Source: Flavimarina sp. Hel_I_48 (GTDB taxonomy: Bacteria; Bacteroidota; Bacteroidia; Flavobacteriales; Flavobacteriaceae). From it: 64,000 nt of DNA. The notes beneath the pieces are model-generated. The model did not search any database, was not told where the DNA came from, and worked only from the letters and a program-made list of their open reading frames with translations. A program made the translations under genes and the position numbers. Of the stretch, positions 36,201 through 45,903 are shown piece after piece (position 1 is the stretch's first letter; every line of letters starts with the position of its first letter). Location: contig NZ_JPOL01000002.1 in assembly GCF_000733945.1 (NCBI RefSeq), positions 630,001 to 694,000 on the forward strand, in the 5' to 3' direction.

Positions 36201-36491
36201 TCAAAATTGCTTCTCAAAGTCCATTTTTTGTCCTAAAACCCGAATAATCAAAATGCCTTCTGCCGTTGGTTTAAAAAAGATAGCGTGCGCTTTGTAAGAA
36301 TAGCGTTTCAAATGCGGAGCAAGAATAGAAGCATCACGGCCTATATCAGGATTATCGGCTAAAAATTGAAAACAATTGTAAAATCCTGTCTTGTACTTTC
36401 TTGATTGTTCAATTCCCCAAGTTTCGATACCATATTTGGCAATTTCTAAAATATCTTTGTCTGCGGCTTCAGTGAAATGAAATTTAGACAT
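36201..36491 (-). CDS. ParE/RelE-family toxin
   Basis: A 96-residue toxin-like protein: FHFTEAADKDILEIAKYGIE, WGIEQSRKYKTGFYNCFQFL, DNPDIGRDA and the C-terminal HAIFFKPTAEGILIIRVLGQ. This is the order of the ParE fold, whose characterised members inhibit DNA gyrase. It overlaps the upstream antitoxin gene by 8 bases, the usual arrangement. Confidence 0.9.
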   Translation of the reverse strand: MSKFHFTEAADKDILEIAKYGIETWGIEQSRKYKTGFYNCFQFLADNPDIGRDASILAPHLKRYSYKAHAIFFKPTAEGILIIRVLGQKMDFEKQF

Positions 36492-36738
36492 TTTTTACAC
36501 TTATTTCTTTTTCTGCTTGCTTCCAAATCTCGTCTATACTCCTTGCACTTACGCCACTGTTCAATCCCTCTTCTATCGCGGCTTTTGTAGCCATAAAATT
36601 TGCAAATCCCTCTTGCTCCTTCCGTAAAAGATCGCGGATGTATTCACTTTCATTAGTATAATCCCCTTTTTCAATTTGCGCCTTAATCCACTCATCCTGC
36701 TTATGGGTAACGGTTATGGTTTTTCTGATCGTTGCCAT
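36484..36738 (-). CDS. ParD-family antitoxin
   Basis: Ribbon-helix-helix antitoxin. The DNA-binding strand reads MATIRKTITVTHKQDEWI, followed by the family segments YTNESEYIRDLLRKEQE and GLNSGVSARSIDEIWK, the C-terminal toxin-binding part. I prefer the ATG at 36738 because it starts at the beta strand; one at 36759 would add seven residues. The complex is expected to repress its own promoter in the A+T-rich gap upstream. Confidence 0.88.
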   Translation of the reverse strand: MATIRKTITVTHKQDEWIKAQIEKGDYTNESEYIRDLLRKEQEGFANFMATKAAIEEGLNSGVSARSIDEIWKQAEKEISVKNV

Positions 36739-37082
36739 CTCTTTTGTTTCAATGTTCATACTATTGATGTAATTTAAGCAAAATTTTTATTTATAAAGAT
36801 GAATTTTAATAAACTGCTTTAATTTATTAATATCCTCGAATCATAACCTGTCGTCACCCTAAATTTATTTCACGATCACACAAGTAGCTTAATCGTTGCT
36901 CTATACGGAAACTAACCAAAGTTTGGGAAATGCCGGTGCGATGCTGAAACAACTTCAGCATGACAATAAACCCACTTTAAGACTAACTTCGTATAATCAC
37001 TTATCTTATAACTAAACTTTCTCAACTATAAACGGGGATGATTTGCTTCAAAGTAGTTTTCTGAATATTCCATTGATTTTTA

Positions 37083-37166
37083 GGGCGTTACCCTTCGGGT
37101 CGGGCTTTACGTTGCAATCTTTTTGCTCGTACCTCACAAAAGGATTTCCACTGCAATCCCTAACGC
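37083..37166 (+). repeat. Dispersed palindrome-ended element, copy C
   Basis: The most regular copy: GGGCGTTACCC at the left end, CCCTAACGC at the right, and central AATCTTTTTGC facing CACAAAAGGATT. It lies in the roughly 550-base gap between parD and dnaK; apart from it and the dnaK terminator I see nothing there. Confidence 0.85.
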
Positions 37167-37189
37167 GGAAAAATGGTTCTCTTCTAAAA

Positions 37190-37230
37190 AATCAAAAAAA
37201 AAGCCCGAATCTTGCGATTCGGGCTTTTTC
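37190..37230 (-). terminator. Bidirectional terminator after dnaK
   Basis: AAGCCCGAATC (37201-37211) pairs with GATTCGGGCTT (37216-37226), a perfect 11-bp stem with a 4-base loop. It is flanked by A-runs on the left and T on the right, so it can work on both strands. It lies about 80 bases past the dnaK stop. Confidence 0.88.
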
Positions 37231-37309
37231 GTTCTGTTTTAAAAATACCGATTTGCACCGGTATAAGCGCTTTATTCAATTTATGCTTTCACACAATTTG
37301 ATTTACAGC

Positions 37310-39238
37310 TTATTTAACTTCTTCGAAGTCTACATCTTCTACATCGCTGCCAGAGGCATCAGCACCAGCGTTGCCGCCTTGTGGTTGACCTGCGCCTGCA
37401 TCAGCACCGGGTTGCCCTGGAGCCTGACCTGCATCGGCCTGTGCTTTGTACATTTCTTCAGAAGCGACTTTCCAGGCTTCGTTGATTTTATCAAGTGCAG
37501 GAGAGATTTTCTCAAGATCCTTAGAAGCGTACGCCATATGAAGTTCTTTTAATGCTTCTTCAATTGGTTTTTTCTTATCGTCAGATAATTTATCACCAAA
37601 TTCTTTAAGCTGCTTTTCCGTCTGGAAAATCATTGCATCAGCTTCATTTAGCTTATCAGCAGTTTCCTTCGCTTTCTTGTCTGTTTCAGCATTTGCTTCC
37701 GCCTCAGACTTCATTTTTTTGATTTCTTCTTCGGTCAATCCTGAAGAAGCTTCAATACGAATATCCTGAGACTTATTGGTTGCCTTATCTGTTGCAGAAA
37801 CTTTGATGATACCATTGGCATCAATATCAAAAGTTACTTCAATTTGTGGCGTACCGCGCTGTGCTGGTGGAAGACCATCCAGGTGAAAACGACCTATAGT
37901 CTTGTTATCGTTTGCCATGGGGCGTTCACCCTGCAATACGTGAATCTCTACACTTGGCTGATTGTCTGCCGCTGTTGAGAATACCTGTGATTTTTTAGTA
38001 GGTATGGTTGTATTAGACTCAATCAATTTGGTCATAACACCGCCCATAGTTTCAATACCTAAAGAAAGTGGGGTTACATCAAGAAGTAAAACATCTTTCA
38101 CATCTCCTGTCAATACACCACCTTGTATCGCTGCACCTACGGCAACAACCTCATCAGGATTCACACCTTTGCTTGGTTTTTTACCGAAGAATTTCTCCAC
38201 AGCTTCCTGTACTGCAGGAATACGGGTAGAACCACCTACAAGAATGATCTCGTCCATATCACTTTTTGAAAGTCCGGCAGCTTTAAGTGCAGACTCACAA
38301 GGAGCGATAGTTCGTTTTACTAAATCATCAATCAATTGCTCAAACTTAGAACGGGTCAATGTGCGCACCAAGTGTTTTGGTCCACTAGCGGTTGCCGTAA
38401 CATAAGGTAAGTTGATTTCAGTCTGTGAAGAAGAAGAAAGCTCAATTTTAGCTTTTTCCGCAGCTTCTTTAAGACGCTGAAGTGCCATAGGATCTTTTTT
38501 CAAATCCATGTCCTCATCTTTCTGGAACTCATCTGCAAGCCAGTCAATGATCTTCGCATCAACATCATCACCACCCAAGTGCGTATCTCCATCTGTAGCA
38601 AGTACTTCAAAAACGCCATCACCCAATTCTAGGATAGAAACGTCATGCGTACCACCACCAAAGTCAAATACAACGATCTTCTGATCCGTATCTTTTTTAT
38701 CAAGTCCATAAGCCAGTGCAGCTGCGGTAGGCTCATTGATTATACGCTCTACTTTAAGACCAGCGATCTCACCAGCTTCTTTTGTAGCGTGACGTTGACT
38801 GTCATTAAAGTATGCAGGTACCGTAATTACTGCACGGGTTACATCCTGACCTAAATAATCTTCAGCAGTTTTTTTCATTTTCTGAAGAATCATTGCACTC
38901 AATTCCTGAGGCGTGTACATTCTCCCGTCAATATTTACACGTGCAGTATCGTTATCACCTTTTACCACTTCATAAGCAGCGCGTTCAGATTCCCCTTTTG
39001 ATTCAGAGAATTTGTTACCCATAAAACGCTTGATGGAAGCAACCGTTTTCTGCGGGTTTGTTACTGCCTGGCGTTTTGCAGGATCTCCCACCTTAATTTC
39101 ACCACCTTCTACGAAAGCAATTACTGACGGGGTTGTTCTTTTTCCTTCTGCATTTGGTATTACCACCGGTTCGTTACCTTCCATCACGGCAACACAGGAG
39201 TTGGTAGTACCCAAATCAATTCCTATGATCTTACTCAT
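37310..39238 (-). CDS. dnaK: Molecular chaperone DnaK (Hsp70)
   Basis: ATP-dependent cytoplasmic chaperone. The N-terminal ATPase starts [18 protein letters not shown], with phosphate-2 motif [14 protein letters not shown] and adenosine motif [13 protein letters not shown]. The linker [19 protein letters not shown] leads into the substrate domain, then a helical lid and a glycine/alanine/glutamine-rich tail ending in [11 protein letters not shown]. The 642-residue length is normal. No grpE or dnaJ adjoins, and it ends at a strong terminator, so it is transcribed alone. Confidence 0.98.
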   Translation of the reverse strand: MSKIIGIDLGTTNSCVAVMEGNEPVVIPNAEGKRTTPSVIAFVEGGEIKVGDPAKRQAVTNPQKTVASIKRFMGNKFSESKGESERAAYEVVKGDNDTARVNIDGRMYTPQELSAMILQKMKKTAEDYLGQDVTRAVITVPAYFNDSQRHATKEAGEIAGLKVERIINEPTAAALAYGLDKKDTDQKIVVFDFGGGTHDVSILELGDGVFEVLATDGDTHLGGDDVDAKIIDWLADEFQKDEDMDLKKDPMALQRLKEAAEKAKIELSSSSQTEINLPYVTATASGPKHLVRTLTRSKFEQLIDDLVKRTIAPCESALKAAGLSKSDMDEIILVGGSTRIPAVQEAVEKFFGKKPSKGVNPDEVVAVGAAIQGGVLTGDVKDVLLLDVTPLSLGIETMGGVMTKLIESNTTIPTKKSQVFSTAADNQPSVEIHVLQGERPMANDNKTIGRFHLDGLPPAQRGTPQIEVTFDIDANGIIKVSATDKATNKSQDIRIEASSGLTEEEIKKMKSEAEANAETDKKAKETADKLNEADAMIFQTEKQLKEFGDKLSDDKKKPIEEALKELHMAYASKDLEKISPALDKINEAWKVASEEMYKAQADAGQAPGQPGADAGAGQPQGGNAGADASGSDVEDVDFEEVK

Positions 39239-39312
39239 CTTTATATATAATTTAAGTTGTTATTAATATTTTCACTAGCTAATTGTCAATCTTTATGCCA
39301 GCGGAATACTTG

Positions 39313-39326
39313 TGACAGGTTGGCAG
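39313..39326 (-). promoter_or_regulatory. Candidate heat-shock element upstream of dnaK
   Basis: On the minus strand the sequence reads CTGCCAACCTGTCA, two CTGyCA half-sites in tandem, about 75 bases upstream of the dnaK start. No CIRCE element (the HrcA operator) and no TAnnTTTG box are visible in this 305-base gap, so this repeat is the best candidate for control of dnaK. The gap contains no other recognisable feature. Confidence 0.35.
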
Positions 39327-39543
39327 TAAATATTTCCACTATTGTATTTCACTATGGAAAAACCGACTATAATTCAAAATATATGAAAGGAAGTACTATT
39401 GAATTCCAGCTGAAAAACCTTCCAAAAACCCTATAAAACTGACTGAAAACAGGTGTAATTTGGTGATTTTCACAAGCAGAATCCGAAAAATACACCCAAC
39501 TACAAAACGCATTTTGTAACTTGCCATAGTTTCCGAAAACCTT

Positions 39544-40209
39544 ATGAACCTACCCGAAAAGTTCGTTATTCTCCTACGAAGTACCTTCTACCTTTTAGGA
39601 TTGTATTTTATTTATGGTTTTATATCAAGCCTGCTTCATACCATTTTTCCAGAACTGGATACGGCCACATATGAACAGGGCTTTATTATGGAAATGCTAA
39701 CCGAAAATCCCTTTCGCGCCCTGATCATGATCGTGGTCGTGGCACCGGTGACCGAAGAAATGATGTTCCGTTCCCTGCTTAGGCCTTCACATACAGAACT
39801 TGTATTGTTTATTGCCATTTGGCCTGTATTTTTCCTGTTGCGCTTTATTCCTTTAGATGTCTACTGGGGACTAAAACTGGCCTTTGCGGCAATTTTCCTT
39901 TTTTGCGTTGTTTATATCTCCCGCCAAGTGATTCCGCCACAGCGCACCCTGAGAATAAGAAATTGGCTTATTTCCCATCAAATTTGGATCTGGATCATAA
40001 CCTCACTCGTCTTTGGTTTTGTACACATCACAAATTATGTGGATCATTTTACGATCAACCTGGCCTTATTTCTTTTAATTATGCCGCGTATATTGGCTGG
40101 TTTTATGATAGGATGGGTGAAAATCAACAATAAAAAATTGCAGTGGGCAATGGCATTGCACGCCATAAACAATGGGATTGCCTTTTTCTTCATCTACGTT
40201 TCTTTATAA
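39544..40209 (+). CDS. CPBP-family intramembrane metalloprotease
   Basis: Multi-pass membrane protein (about seven hydrophobic stretches in 221 residues) of the CAAX protease / bacteriocin-processing family. The catalytic motifs are in order: EE in VAPVTEEMMFRSLL, histidine in FGFVHITNYV and histidine plus asparagine in ALHAINNGIAF. Roles in the family range from peptide maturation to bacteriocin self-immunity. No bacteriocin-like gene adjoins, so the substrate is unknown. Confidence 0.9.
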   Translation: MNLPEKFVILLRSTFYLLGLYFIYGFISSLLHTIFPELDTATYEQGFIMEMLTENPFRALIMIVVVAPVTEEMMFRSLLRPSHTELVLFIAIWPVFFLLRFIPLDVYWGLKLAFAAIFLFCVVYISRQVIPPQRTLRIRNWLISHQIWIWIITSLVFGFVHITNYVDHFTINLALFLLIMPRILAGFMIGWVKINNKKLQWAMALHAINNGIAFFFIYVSL

Positions 40210-40395
40210 AAAAACTGTATTCTGCGGAATGATTGTACCATGCCCTTTTCAAAATTAGTAAGATTAAAAATGTTCTTTTAAAGCGACATTATACTTTAAA
40301 CAGTCTACATCATACAACAAATCATGTTTAACCTTTCTTTCACGCCATAAATAGCAGGTCTTTCGTAATTTCAAGTCGAACTAGAAAAGAAAAAT

Positions 40396-41400
40396 ATGAA
40401 AGCAATTCAAGTACCTAAAGCGGGCGCCGATTTTGAAATAATAGATCGCGATATCCCAACTCCAAAAGATGATGAAGTTTTAATTAAAGTAGAGGCCTGC
40501 GGCATTTGCCACAGCGATGACATGGTAAAAGGGGGTCACATGCCGGGCATAGAATATCCCCGCGTACCTGGCCATGAAGTTGTGGGAATTATAGATAAAA
40601 TAGGTAAAAATGTTTCCCAGTGGGAAAAAGGACAGCGTGTAGGCGTGGGCTGGCATGGTGGCCATTGTTTTGAATGTGAACAGTGCCGTCGTGGTAATTT
40701 TATCAATTGCGAAAATGCGAAAATCTGCGGAATCTCTTATGATGGTGGCTATGCGGAATATATGACCGCGCCACAGGAAGCCGTGGCCTCCATCCCGGAA
40801 GAGCTATCTTCTCAGGAAGCCGCTCCCCTGCTCTGCGCCGGTATTACAGTTTATAACGCTATGCGCAACAGTAACGTGCGCGCTGGTGATGTTGTTGCCG
40901 TACAGGGCATAGGTGGCCTGGGTCATTTGGCCGTACAATATGCCAACAAAATGGGCATGCGGGTTGTAGCAATTTCTACTTCCGAAAGTAAAAAGGAGCT
41001 TGCAAAAGAATTAGGTGCACACCACTTTATTGCTACAGACAATCAAGATGCGGTAGAAGCGCTCAAAAAACTGGGCGGCGCTGACCTCATCGTAGCGACC
41101 GCGCCCCATGCTGATGCCATTTCTTCTGTTATAGATGGACTGGCAGTAGATGGTGAGCTTATTTGCATAGGCGCTACCGGTGATCCTGTAAAAGTATCCC
41201 CTTTACAGTTGCTCATGGCGCGCAGATCTGTTTCTGGATGGCCCAGCGGTACCGCGATAGAAAGTGAGGACACTTTGAATTTCAGCGCGCTAACCAATAC
41301 CAAACCTATGATCGAGACTTTTAAATTTGATGATGTGGAAGAGGCGTATAAAAAAATGATGGACAATAAAGCGCGCTTTAGGGTGGTGCTTGTTCCATAA
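40396..41400 (+). CDS. Zinc-dependent alcohol dehydrogenase
   Basis: Medium-chain dehydrogenase. Catalytic zinc ligands are in ACGICHSDD and GHE (VPGHEVVG). The structural zinc loop carries cysteines in CFECEQCRRGNFINC. The NAD(P) site is VQGIGGLGHLAVQYA. The 334-residue length and DGGYAEYM segment place it near AdhP/AdhA-type dehydrogenases. Substrate not deducible. It is a single gene convergent with umuC across a shared terminator-like hairpin. Confidence 0.93.
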   Translation: MKAIQVPKAGADFEIIDRDIPTPKDDEVLIKVEACGICHSDDMVKGGHMPGIEYPRVPGHEVVGIIDKIGKNVSQWEKGQRVGVGWHGGHCFECEQCRRGNFINCENAKICGISYDGGYAEYMTAPQEAVASIPEELSSQEAAPLLCAGITVYNAMRNSNVRAGDVVAVQGIGGLGHLAVQYANKMGMRVVAISTSESKKELAKELGAHHFIATDNQDAVEALKKLGGADLIVATAPHADAISSVIDGLAVDGELICIGATGDPVKVSPLQLLMARRSVSGWPSGTAIESEDTLNFSALTNTKPMIETFKFDDVEEAYKKMMDNKARFRVVLVP

Positions 41401-41428
41401 TTCTCTTAAGACATAATAAATTGTTGTA

Positions 41429-41466
41429 TTACCCATTCAACCCTCTTGTTTAATGGGCAATATTTT
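41429..41466. terminator. Shared terminator between alcohol dehydrogenase and umuC
   Basis: TTACCCATT (41429-41437) pairs with AATGGGCAA (41452-41460), one mismatch, followed by TATTTTT on the plus strand. It lies in the 65-base gap between two convergent genes. Confidence 0.55.
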
Positions 41467-42740
41467 TAAGGTGCCTTGACAACGAGCAGTTCATCCCATT
41501 GTGTGGTATACCGCGGGCTGCGGTCTTGTTTTATGAGTTCCCACTTCTCTACCCGTGTACCTACTGCGGCAGAAAAAACGGTAGATTTGCCATATTTACA
41601 GTTCAGGAAGTCAAGCATTTTGGATAGCTTCTCATTATTAACGGGAAGGCTTTGTTCAAAGAGATTTCCCTGAACATATTCCTGCGGAATAATCCCACTT
41701 AGGCAAACCCCAACTTTCTTATATCGATATCCCGCTTTATACAGGCTTCTGAGCGCTTTTCTTGCTTCAGTGATCAACAAAAACGTATTGTTTGTGGGTA
41801 CGGGTAAGGTTACGGTCACACTGTTGCTATACTGCTTATCAGTCGCGCTGTGAAAATTTGTGGTCACAAAAACCTGTAAAAAAGAAGCGCAGGACTTTTG
41901 CGTACGCATCAGTTCGGTAATCTCGGTTATGTAATAAGAACAAGCCTCTTCGATAAGCCCCAGGTCTTCCAATTTTTTTCCGAAGGATTTGGCCGTACCT
42001 ATCCCTTTTTTGGGTTTTGGATTTTCATCAAGCGCCTGGCAAGGTTCTCCGCGCAGTTCGCGCCATATACGCTCTCCCACTACGGTCATTTGTTTGCGCA
42101 CCCAGGCCAGGGGCAGCTGGGTAAACTCATATGCATTATGAACCCCTTCATTTTTTAACCTGATCTCGTGCTTTTTGCCAATGCCCCAGATATCTTTGAT
42201 ACCAGCCCATTTCAAGGCATCAATCCTTTTTTCTTCAGAATCGATCACGTGAACCTGCAGTTTGTTCTCGTTTCGTTTCTTAGAGATGCGGTTGGCCAGT
42301 TTTGCCAGTACTTTTGTGGGAGCGATCCCTACACCCACCGGGATGCCGGTATTTCTATAAATGGCTTGCCTTATCGTAGATCCATACGTTTCCAGGTTTA
42401 TATGCTCAAGGCCGGTAAGGTCAATAAAAGATTCGTCAATACTGTACACCTCTACAAGTGGCGAAAATTCCCGCAATACGTTCATGACCCGTTGTGACAT
42501 CTCGCCATATAAAGTATAATTTGAAGAGAAAAAAGTAACTCCGTTTTTGATCAGGTCGTTTTTGATCTTAAAGACAGGCTCAAACATGGGGATATGGGTC
42601 ATGGCTTTTGCCTGCGCATTCGCCGCGATGACACAACCGTCATTATTGCTCAGCACTACCACGGGTTTTCCCCGCAGATCTGGTCTAAAAACCTGTTCGC
42701 AGGAAGCATAAAAACTGTTACAATCTACCAGGGCGATCAT
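41466..42740 (-). CDS. umuC: Y-family DNA polymerase UmuC
   Basis: Translesion DNA polymerase catalytic subunit. The palm motifs are ALVDCNSFYASCEQVF (metal aspartate) and EVYSIDESFIDLTG (second acidic pair). GIPVGVGIAPTKVLAKLANRISKK and a helix-hairpin-helix segment (IWGIGKKHEIRLKNEGV) follow, then the little-finger domain. The C-terminal DUF4113-like tail (VFSAAVGTRVEKWELIKQDR, SPRYTTQWDELL) is present. The 424-residue length is normal. Its ATG overlaps the umuD stop by 4 bases. Confidence 0.94.
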   Translation of the reverse strand: MIALVDCNSFYASCEQVFRPDLRGKPVVVLSNNDGCVIAANAQAKAMTHIPMFEPVFKIKNDLIKNGVTFFSSNYTLYGEMSQRVMNVLREFSPLVEVYSIDESFIDLTGLEHINLETYGSTIRQAIYRNTGIPVGVGIAPTKVLAKLANRISKKRNENKLQVHVIDSEEKRIDALKWAGIKDIWGIGKKHEIRLKNEGVHNAYEFTQLPLAWVRKQMTVVGERIWRELRGEPCQALDENPKPKKGIGTAKSFGKKLEDLGLIEEACSYYITEITELMRTQKSCASFLQVFVTTNFHSATDKQYSNSVTVTLPVPTNNTFLLITEARKALRSLYKAGYRYKKVGVCLSGIIPQEYVQGNLFEQSLPVNNEKLSKMLDFLNCKYGKSTVFSAAVGTRVEKWELIKQDRSPRYTTQWDELLVVKAP

Positions 42741-43105
42741 TGGGCTTTGTGTATGATATACGTGATTTTACCCCAGAGAATCAAGTCTTCTGATGTCGAT
42801 TTTCTGGCTATGCGTGTGATTTTAAAAGCACCGTCTTCAATCATTAAAGCCAGATCGTTTTCTCGTGGGGCACTACTGCGGTCAATAATGAGTACATCCC
42901 CATCATTTATGGCATACGATGCATAGCCATTTCCGGAAATTCTAATAAAAAATGTGGCATCCCTGTTGGTTATGAGCTCGTCCTGTAAATTGATGCTCGG
43001 TTCCAGGTAATGCGTTGCCGGACTGGGAAAACCTGTTTGCTTTACACTGCCGGGTGCATGCTTCTTTTGCTCTGTGGCTACTTTGCCAAAACTTGAAATC
43101 TCCAT
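42737..43105 (-). CDS. umuD: UmuD-like S24 protein lacking catalytic residues
   Basis: Partner of UmuC in polymerase V. The overall line-up with UmuD is clear: GFPSPATHY, FFIRISGNGY, INDGDVLIIDRS, DGAFKITRI and LILWGKITYII. However the catalytic serine position (GNSM or GDSM in active homologues) reads GNGY, the catalytic lysine position (FTVKR) reads FKITR, and the A-G cleavage pair before FPSPA reads T-G. All three elements of self-cleavage are therefore altered. It overlaps umuC, so expression is coupled. It might act as a structural subunit that needs no cleavage. Confidence 0.85.
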   Translation of the reverse strand: MEISSFGKVATEQKKHAPGSVKQTGFPSPATHYLEPSINLQDELITNRDATFFIRISGNGYASYAINDGDVLIIDRSSAPRENDLALMIEDGAFKITRIARKSTSEDLILWGKITYIIHKAQ

Positions 43106-43217
43106 GATTCAAAATTATGGAAATATTCCTACTTTATGGATTTTTTACTAGTTAAGGCCGCAAAAGTTACTAACAATTGTTGATTTCCTTCATCCACCGG
43201 CAAATAATCTCGTGCTA

Positions 43218-43247
43218 TTGAATGCATAACATTTAGTGGTACATTTG
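43218..43247 (+). promoter_or_regulatory. Promoter of the serine deaminase gene
   Basis: TTG at 43218-43220, a 19-base spacer, then TACATTTG at 43240-43247: an exact match to the Bacteroidota -33/-7 consensus. The start codon lies 20 bases further on. This is the clearest promoter in the window. Confidence 0.75.
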
Positions 43248-43266
43248 CCGCAAATAATACAATGGG

Positions 43267-44700
43267 ATGGCAAAAATAGAAAGCATCAGTGTTTTTGATA
43301 TGTTGAAAATAGGCGTGGGACCCTCCAGTTCACACACATTAGGTCCCTGGCGAGCGGCAGGAAACTGGATCACGAAGTTGCGCGCGAAAGGAAATTTTGA
43401 CAAGGTAGAAAAGATTACGGTAGAAATCTATGGTTCGCTCAGCCTCACGGGCAAAGGGCATGCTACAGATATTGCCATACTCTTAGGGCTGGAGGGTCTC
43501 GATCCCAAAACCTTTCCCATAGAAGAAATTCCGCCACGCGTAGAACGTATCAAAAACGATCATAAATTGCTTTTTGATTCCGAAAAACCGCTGGAATTTG
43601 ACCCAAAAACCCAGATAATTTTCAACCGAAAATTCAAGGAATTCCATCCCAATGGTATCACTTTTCGGGCATTGTTGAGCAATGGAAAGCGCACCAGCGA
43701 CACGTTCTACTCCATAGGAGGCGGTTTTGTGGTACAAAAGGAACGCAAACGTGCCAAAAGACAACAGGAAAAACTGGCCGGTTTTCCGTTTCCGGTGCAA
43801 AGCGGCAAGCAATTGCTTGAATTTTGCAATGCCGAAAATAAGAAAATTTCAGAAATCGTCTGGGCCAATGAACGTTCCCTGGCGGAAGAAAATGACATCA
43901 ACACCCGTTTAAAACAAATTTGGGAAGTCATGCTTGACTCCATGTTTGTGGGCTGTCATACGGAAGGTACGCTCCCCGGCGGACTCAACGTACGCCGCCG
44001 TGCTTTTGATATGCATCTTAAATTAATTGGGGATCAGAAATATGCAGATGCAAACGAATGGATCAGCGTTATTAGGGACAGTGAGATTAAATTCCGCCAG
44101 ATTCTGAAATGGGTTTCCTGTTTTGCCCTTGCGGTCAATGAGGTCAATGCTTCCCTGGGCCGTGTGGTGACCGCGCCCACAAATGGCAGCGCCGGTGTCA
44201 TCCCTGCGGTGATGATGTATTATATGGTGATTGAAAACCACGACGCGAACTTTGACGATGTAAAACAGTTTTTGCTTACCGCTGGTGAGATAGGCAGTTT
44301 GTTCAAAAAAGGGGCTACGATCTCCGCTGCGATGGGCGGTTGCCAGGCAGAAATAGGTGTTTCAAGCGCGATGGCGGCCGGTGCGCTTACTGAACTCATG
44401 GGCGGCTCCCCAGAACAGGTGCTCATGGCCAGTGAAATTGCCATGGAACATCATTTGGGCCTAACCTGTGATCCTATTGCCGGCCTGGTGCAGATTCCCT
44501 GTATTGAACGCAATGCCATGGGTGCGATCAAAGCCATCAACGCCTGTGAAATGGCACTGGATACTGACGCGAAAAATGCTAAAGTACCTCTGGACAAAGT
44601 GATCGAAACCATGTGGCAGACCGCTCAGGACATGAACCATAAATACAAGGAAACCAGCGAAGGTGGTCTAGCGGTAAATGTGGCGTTGAGCGATTGCTAG
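43267..44700 (+). CDS. sdaA: L-serine ammonia-lyase (iron-sulfur type)
   Basis: Converts L-serine to pyruvate and ammonia with a [4Fe-4S] cluster. Single-chain form of 477 residues: the beta domain starts [20 protein letters not shown], the alpha domain has [16 protein letters not shown]. The cluster-type cysteines lie in [36 protein letters not shown] and near the C-terminus, which ends in a cysteine as in the family. The ATG at 43267 follows a good promoter by 20 bases. It is followed by panB after 149 bases. Confidence 0.95.
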   Translation: MAKIESISVFDMLKIGVGPSSSHTLGPWRAAGNWITKLRAKGNFDKVEKITVEIYGSLSLTGKGHATDIAILLGLEGLDPKTFPIEEIPPRVERIKNDHKLLFDSEKPLEFDPKTQIIFNRKFKEFHPNGITFRALLSNGKRTSDTFYSIGGGFVVQKERKRAKRQQEKLAGFPFPVQSGKQLLEFCNAENKKISEIVWANERSLAEENDINTRLKQIWEVMLDSMFVGCHTEGTLPGGLNVRRRAFDMHLKLIGDQKYADANEWISVIRDSEIKFRQILKWVSCFALAVNEVNASLGRVVTAPTNGSAGVIPAVMMYYMVIENHDANFDDVKQFLLTAGEIGSLFKKGATISAAMGGCQAEIGVSSAMAAGALTELMGGSPEQVLMASEIAMEHHLGLTCDPIAGLVQIPCIERNAMGAIKAINACEMALDTDAKNAKVPLDKVIETMWQTAQDMNHKYKETSEGGLAVNVALSDC

Positions 44701-44849
44701 AAAACTTTCGATCTTCGGGTTCATAATATCTTGTTGTCAAAATTCCGAAGAAAAGTAAAAACAACAACAGCTTTTGTCGGGTTGGGCTGCAGGTTTGTGC
44801 CATACCGCAATGGAATTTAGTAATTTTACAGGCAACCAAAAACAAATCA

Positions 44850-45668
44850 ATGTCTACAGCAAAAAAAGAATACAAGCGAATTACCGTAAAATCACTGACG
44901 GAAATGAAAGTTCGTGGTGAGAAAATCTCCATGCTTACCGCCTATGATTTTACTATGGCCACCATTGTGGACAGCGCAGGCATTGATGTAATCCTGGTGG
45001 GGGACTCAGCTTCAAATGTTATGGCCGGCCATGAGACCACGCTTCCCATAACGCTGGATCAGATGATCTATCACGCAGCTTCCGTGGTACGCGCCATCAA
45101 GCGCTCGCTTGTAGTGGTAGATTTACCCTTTGGAAGCTACCAGAGCGATCCCAAAGAAGCGCTACGTTCTGCTATCCGGATAATGAAAGAGAGCGGCGGA
45201 CACGCAGTGAAACTGGAAGGTGGTAAAGAAATCAAAGAATCAGTAAAGCGTATTTTGCAGGCAGGGATTCCGGTGATGGGGCATCTTGGACTCACACCGC
45301 AGTCCATTTATAAATTTGGAACCTATACCGTACGCGCCAAAGAAGAAGAGGAGGCCGAAAAATTGAAAAAAGACGCACTTATGCTTGAAAAAGCAGGCTG
45401 TTTTGCAGTGGTTTTAGAAAAAGTGCCGGCAAAACTGGCTACCGAAGTGGCAAAAAGCCTTACCATTCCAGTAATTGGTATTGGTGCAGGTAATGGTGTG
45501 GATGGTCAGGTTTTGGTAGTGCACGATATGCTTGGGATGACCTATGAATTTCAACCCAGATTTCTAAGACGTTACCTCAATTTGTACGAGGAAATGACCG
45601 GCGCGTTCAAAAATTATAGTGAAGATGTAAAAAGCGGAAGTTTTCCCAGTGATGAGGAACAGTATTAA
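44850..45668 (+). CDS. panB: 3-methyl-2-oxobutanoate hydroxymethyltransferase PanB
   Basis: Forms ketopantoate from ketoisovalerate and methylene-tetrahydrofolate, the first step of pantothenate synthesis. TIM barrel with [20 protein letters not shown], the metal motif [34 protein letters not shown] and [15 protein letters not shown]. The 272-residue length is normal. The pathway continues to coenzyme A, whose coaBC and coaE genes are elsewhere in the window. panC is not nearby. Confidence 0.96.
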   Translation: MSTAKKEYKRITVKSLTEMKVRGEKISMLTAYDFTMATIVDSAGIDVILVGDSASNVMAGHETTLPITLDQMIYHAASVVRAIKRSLVVVDLPFGSYQSDPKEALRSAIRIMKESGGHAVKLEGGKEIKESVKRILQAGIPVMGHLGLTPQSIYKFGTYTVRAKEEEEAEKLKKDALMLEKAGCFAVVLEKVPAKLATEVAKSLTIPVIGIGAGNGVDGQVLVVHDMLGMTYEFQPRFLRRYLNLYEEMTGAFKNYSEDVKSGSFPSDEEQY

Positions 45669-45678
45669 TTCCCAATAG

Positions 45679-45758
45679 CCCCCGAAGGGGGATTTGCTAC
45701 CTGCGCTAAAGGCTCCCCTCCTTTTTCAAGTAGGGGAAATTTTCAGCTTTGCTGAAAA
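45679..45758. repeat. Three consecutive hairpins between panB and the pseudouridine synthase
   Basis: CCCCC-GAA-GGGGG (45679-45691), CCCCTCCTTTTTCAAGTAGGGG (outer tetramers pair; 45715-45736, partially) and TTTTCAGC-TTT-GCTGAAAA (45740-45758) follow each other. The middle one resembles the hairpin at 20971-21010 read on the opposite strand. The cluster may end panB transcription. Confidence 0.65.
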
Positions 45759-45903
45759 AGGGGTGGTTAAAAGGCTGATCCCATTATTACATGTCAATCG
45801 AATCTTAATTAGATAGTAAATAAAAAACTAAATCATCGCATCTTCCATACACAGTACTAAAGATAACCTAAACGTTATTTACGAGGACAACCACATCATC
45901 GTT

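Noticed and set aside
43172..43181. AACAATTGTT palindrome between umuD and sdaA as an SOS operator
   Set aside because: A single short palindrome without a second example in the window and no known matching operator in this lineage.
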